A stretch of 44,023 bases of DNA from Flavobacteriales bacterium (GTDB lineage Bacteria; Bacteroidota; Bacteroidia; Flavobacteriales_G; Salibacteraceae), in NCBI GenBank assembly GCA_018609045.1, contig JABAYK010000001.1, forward strand, positions 10,655 through 54,677. Direction: 5' to 3'. Position numbers and translations under genes: made by a program. Each line of letters begins with the position of its first letter. Positions within the stretch are counted from its first letter, which is position 1. This document shows positions 41,594 to 44,023 of the stretch, piece by piece. The notes under the pieces are model-generated. The model saw nothing but the letters and a program-made list of their open reading frames with translations. It was not told the origin of the DNA and made no database searches.

Positions 41594-42745
41594 ATGAAAA
41601 TTTTGAATTTCAACTTGAATAATTTTAACAAATTCTTTATTTGGGTTTTGGCTTTGTTGGTTACTACGAATATAGCCTTTGCAGGTGAAACCGAAAAGAC
41701 CAAAAGAGATACTGTTTCTGCCATGGTTATGTATGGCGAAACCACTTTGCTTGATGATTTGGCAGATGCTTCTCTCAAAGAATTAGTAGATTACATGGAT
41801 TCAATTTTAAGTGCTGAAAATTTTTCGTTTGAATTAATCAATAAATTGAATTTGCTGATTTCTATTCATGATATGAACAAGTTTGAAGTGGCAAACCTTA
41901 TTGATTCATTGTTTGAAATGGAGGTGATACCCTACGCAATGATTAACCAAATAAACCTCTATTTAGATAAGCATCCGCCAAAAGATGTACCTATAAATGA
42001 TTTGCCAAATGAGTTTATTGTAAACCTATGCCAATCTCAATTCCCAGCTGATACATTTTACCAAGGTTGGAATACAGATATTCCCAATCCTTATAATCAT
42101 GCTCTTAGTGGAAAAGACACGGTAATAAACTTGGTTTTAGAAGGTGTTTTACCCAACGATAAATTCAAATTTCCTTTAGATAAAAAAGTAATGACTTCTT
42201 CTTTTGGATGGAGAGAAGGAAGAATGCATAGCGGGGTAGATTTAGACCTTGAAGTTTGGGATCCAGTAAAGGTTGTTTTTCCGGGAGTTGTTCGTGTAGC
42301 CAGATATTTTGGCGGCTATGGAAGAGTTGTGGTTGTTAGACATTACAATGGCTTAGAAACCCTTTATGCCCATTTACATAGATTTAAAGTTGTGCCAGGC
42401 CAAAAAGTTGAGGCAGGAGATGTTGTTGGACTTGGAGGGTCATCTGGAAGATCATCTGGAAGTCATTTGCATTTTGAAACTAGATTTAAAGGAATTGCCA
42501 TAAACCCTGCACATTTTATTGATTTTGATGAGGAAAAAGTGGTTCACCAAAAAGTTAAGTTGGTAAAAACCAAAGATGGCTTTGCTGCTTTGCCTGAGGG
42601 TGTAAACCTTCATACAGTAGAAAGAGGCGACAATTTGTATGAAATAGCAAACCGCTATGGCACAACCATCAACAAATTATGTGCTTTAAATGGTATTCAG
42701 CGAAATTCAATATTGTATGTTGGTCAAAAAATTAGGGTGATATAA
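41594..42745 (+). CDS. M23 family metallopeptidase with C-terminal LysM domain
   Basis: A 383-residue cell-wall enzyme. An N-terminal signal or anchor (FNKFFIWVLALLVTTNIAFA), a helical linker, then the LytM/M23 domain from about residue 200: FPLDKKVMTSSFGWREGRMHSGVDLD gives the zinc ligands (HxxxD), and GSHLHFETRF the HxH motif. A LysM domain (HTVERGDNLYEIANRYGTTINKLCALNG) closes it. M23 enzymes cut peptide crosslinks or act as activators of amidases; all metal ligands seem present. The ATG at 41594 opens the signal; the ORF begins at 41561. TAATG couples it to the next gene. Confidence 0.9.
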   Translation: MKILNFNLNNFNKFFIWVLALLVTTNIAFAGETEKTKRDTVSAMVMYGETTLLDDLADASLKELVDYMDSILSAENFSFELINKLNLLISIHDMNKFEVANLIDSLFEMEVIPYAMINQINLYLDKHPPKDVPINDLPNEFIVNLCQSQFPADTFYQGWNTDIPNPYNHALSGKDTVINLVLEGVLPNDKFKFPLDKKVMTSSFGWREGRMHSGVDLDLEVWDPVKVVFPGVVRVARYFGGYGRVVVVRHYNGLETLYAHLHRFKVVPGQKVEAGDVVGLGGSSGRSSGSHLHFETRFKGIAINPAHFIDFDEEKVVHQKVKLVKTKDGFAALPEGVNLHTVERGDNLYEIANRYGTTINKLCALNGIQRNSILYVGQKIRVI

Positions 42746-43086
42746 TGGAATTCAATTTTAACATTACCAACTACACCTTGCATCCTACTAATACCATGTA
42801 TTACGTGTTTAATTTCAAAACACAAGAAAGGGCAAACTTTTTCGAAAACTTATTGGTAGAGCACAAATTAACTTTCGAAAAGGATATAGAAAAAATTGAA
42901 AATGGACATATTTATTTGTTTGGGGTTCATAAAAAAGATTTTCAAATTGCTTCCCGTTTAAATAACCTTACGATTGGTAAATTCCGTAAACCATTTATTC
43001 CAGATACTTTTTTTAGATACTTTGTATTGCTGCTTGGATTAGGCGCTATTTTATTGGGCGTAATCGGATACTTTGTTAAAGGTTAA
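42745..43086 (+). CDS. Unknown 113-residue protein with a C-terminal membrane helix
   Basis: A soluble N-terminal part (TMYYVFNFKTQERANFFENLLVEHKLTFEKDIEK) resembles small domains of unknown function and the end is a membrane helix (FRYFVLLLGLGAILLGVIGYFV). I do not recognise a family. It overlaps the M23 gene by one base (TAATG), so its role is likely tied to the envelope. A second start at residue 18 (MYYVF) is possible. Confidence 0.6.
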   Translation: MEFNFNITNYTLHPTNTMYYVFNFKTQERANFFENLLVEHKLTFEKDIEKIENGHIYLFGVHKKDFQIASRLNNLTIGKFRKPFIPDTFFRYFVLLLGLGAILLGVIGYFVKG

Positions 43087-43118
43087 TTCGTTGGTTTCTA
43101 ATTAATTATTTTTACAAA

Positions 43119-43901
43119 GTGAAAAAGGCTATTCTTTTCTTTACTCTTTTTGCCTGTATATATTCTTCTTATTCGCAAGAAAGAGTACTCACTTTTGGTT
43201 TGCAGTTTAAGCCCTTATTTGCAGATGATATTATTGTTGATAGAACTGTTTCGCAAACAGTTAACAACATAAATTATTCTCTAAATACCAATACAGGTTT
43301 TTCATTTGGAGGCGTAATTAGAAGAGGAATTACGGATAAAATTTCATTTGAAACTGGAATAAATTATGTAAGCCGGAAGTTTGATATTGATGTAGATGAC
43401 CCAGATACTTTTACCGGAAATTCAGAATTTACCATAATTGGTTACGAAATACCTGCATTGGCTTTGGTTTATGTTCAGCTAGATAAACAAATTTTCATGA
43501 ATGCTGCTTTTGGCGCTTCTATAGATTTTTTTCCTAGCGATGTAGGAACAAGAACAGACGAGATTTACCATATTTCAAACCGAAGAAGTTGGGTTATGCC
43601 CTCTTTGTTAGCCAATTTAGGTTGGGAATACCGTTCCAAAAAAATGGGCTATTGGTATTTAGGAGCTTCTTTCCACAAACCTTTTACCAATATTTATTAT
43701 TCGGGTGTTAGGTATACCTCTTCAACTGAAAATACCGATGCTTTTTTTGAACTTAATGGCAGTTATTTAACCTTAGATTTAAGGTACTTTTTTCATGAAG
43801 ACCCCTTGAAAAAGAAAACCAAAGAAGCTGCCCAACCCAAAAAAGATGTGAAGTATTACCGCAAGCTTCAAAAAGAAAGAGATAAAGCGAATAAAAAGTA
43901 A
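43119..43901 (+). CDS. Outer-membrane beta-barrel family protein (260 aa)
   Basis: A signal peptide (KKAILFFTLFACIYSSYSQ) follows a GTG start at 43119. Strands alternate and many end in aromatic residues, for example GFSFGGVIRRGITDKISFETGINYVS and IFMNAAFGASIDFFPS. The protein ends with a Lys-rich stretch (DPLKKKTKEAAQPKKDVKYYRKLQKERDKANKK) after the barrel, which is unusual for an OMP and may be cytoplasm-like or a periplasmic tail. The exact family is not recognised. Confidence 0.62.
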   Translation: MKKAILFFTLFACIYSSYSQERVLTFGLQFKPLFADDIIVDRTVSQTVNNINYSLNTNTGFSFGGVIRRGITDKISFETGINYVSRKFDIDVDDPDTFTGNSEFTIIGYEIPALALVYVQLDKQIFMNAAFGASIDFFPSDVGTRTDEIYHISNRRSWVMPSLLANLGWEYRSKKMGYWYLGASFHKPFTNIYYSGVRYTSSTENTDAFFELNGSYLTLDLRYFFHEDPLKKKTKEAAQPKKDVKYYRKLQKERDKANKK

Positions 43902-44007
43902 CATTTAACCACTTCTAAATTTGGTACCCAAAATCACAAAAGAACCAATAAATTAAAACAATTTTGCAGCTCAATCGTCATAAGTGTTTTATTGAGCCAC
44001 ACGCCCT

Positions 44008-44023
44008 ATGAATTTTAGAAAAA
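44008..44023 (+). CDS. Start of a possible CDS cut by the window end
   Basis: An ATG at 44008 opens MNFRK before the window ends. Whether it is a real start cannot be tested here; the 106 bases before it show no gene. Confidence 0.25.

Overview
The window is AT-rich, gene-dense DNA of a member of the Bacteroidota, most likely Flavobacteriales or a close relative. Evidence: gliding genes gldF and gldG, a secretion signal typical of the type IX secretion system (T9SS), a SecD with the N-terminus of the Bacteroidota SecDF fusion, ribosomal protein Thx, and promoters of the Bacteroidota form TTTG/TTG - about 19 nt - TAnnTTTG. Several starts are TTG or GTG. No tRNA, rRNA, CRISPR array, insertion sequence or prophage was seen; the only RNA gene recognised is the SRP RNA.

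Layout. 1-4.4 kb: the tail of an unidentified gene, a truncated secD, a DCC-family thiol oxidoreductase, and lysC-lysA (lysine/diaminopimelate pathway). 4.5-9.2 kb: gldF-gldG-DUF4340 gene, then dnaN. 9.3-12.9 kb: MATE exporter, fmt, secreted cupin, HU and ribosomal protein Thx, with strong terminators. 12.9-21 kb: glycosyltransferase-pdxH, miaE-yqgE, an aminotransferase IV-rhomboid pair, small proteins, an SDR, a YciO-like protein, a nucleoside-recognition membrane protein and the SRP RNA. 21.1-23.9 kb: CpeT-like secreted protein coupled to uridine kinase, transaldolase, TauE exporter. 23.9-29.5 kb: a near-complete molybdenum-cofactor cluster in convergent and divergent pairs (moeB-rhodanese, moaC-mobA, moeA/moaA, moaD-moaE). 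29.5-30.6 kb: two genes that both lose their 5' ends at one breakpoint. 30.7-44 kb: mscS, threonine aldolase, two subtilisins, an O-methyltransferase, a secreted EEP hydrolase, a redoxin, a CPBP protease, a broken SRPBCC/GyrI gene, an M23-LysM peptidase and outer-membrane barrels.

How it fits together: most genes are chromosomal housekeeping. The Moco cluster is the one clear pathway island: MoaA and MoaC make cPMP, MoaD and MoaE insert sulfur, MoeB activates MoaD, MoeA inserts molybdenum, and MobA adds the nucleotide. No molybdoenzyme is present in the window. Three genes are damaged (secD, the TMEM175-like gene with the T9SS-tailed fragment, and the SRPBCC/GyrI gene). These are either real decay or assembly faults.

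I do not see a convincing undescribed multi-gene system. The most notable signals are the matching GGAGGATAATG junctions after moaA and moaD, promoter boxes lying 4-6 nt before start codons (predicted leaderless mRNAs), a bilin-lyase-family protein tied to uridine kinase, a MobA with a degenerate N-terminal domain, and the damaged genes.
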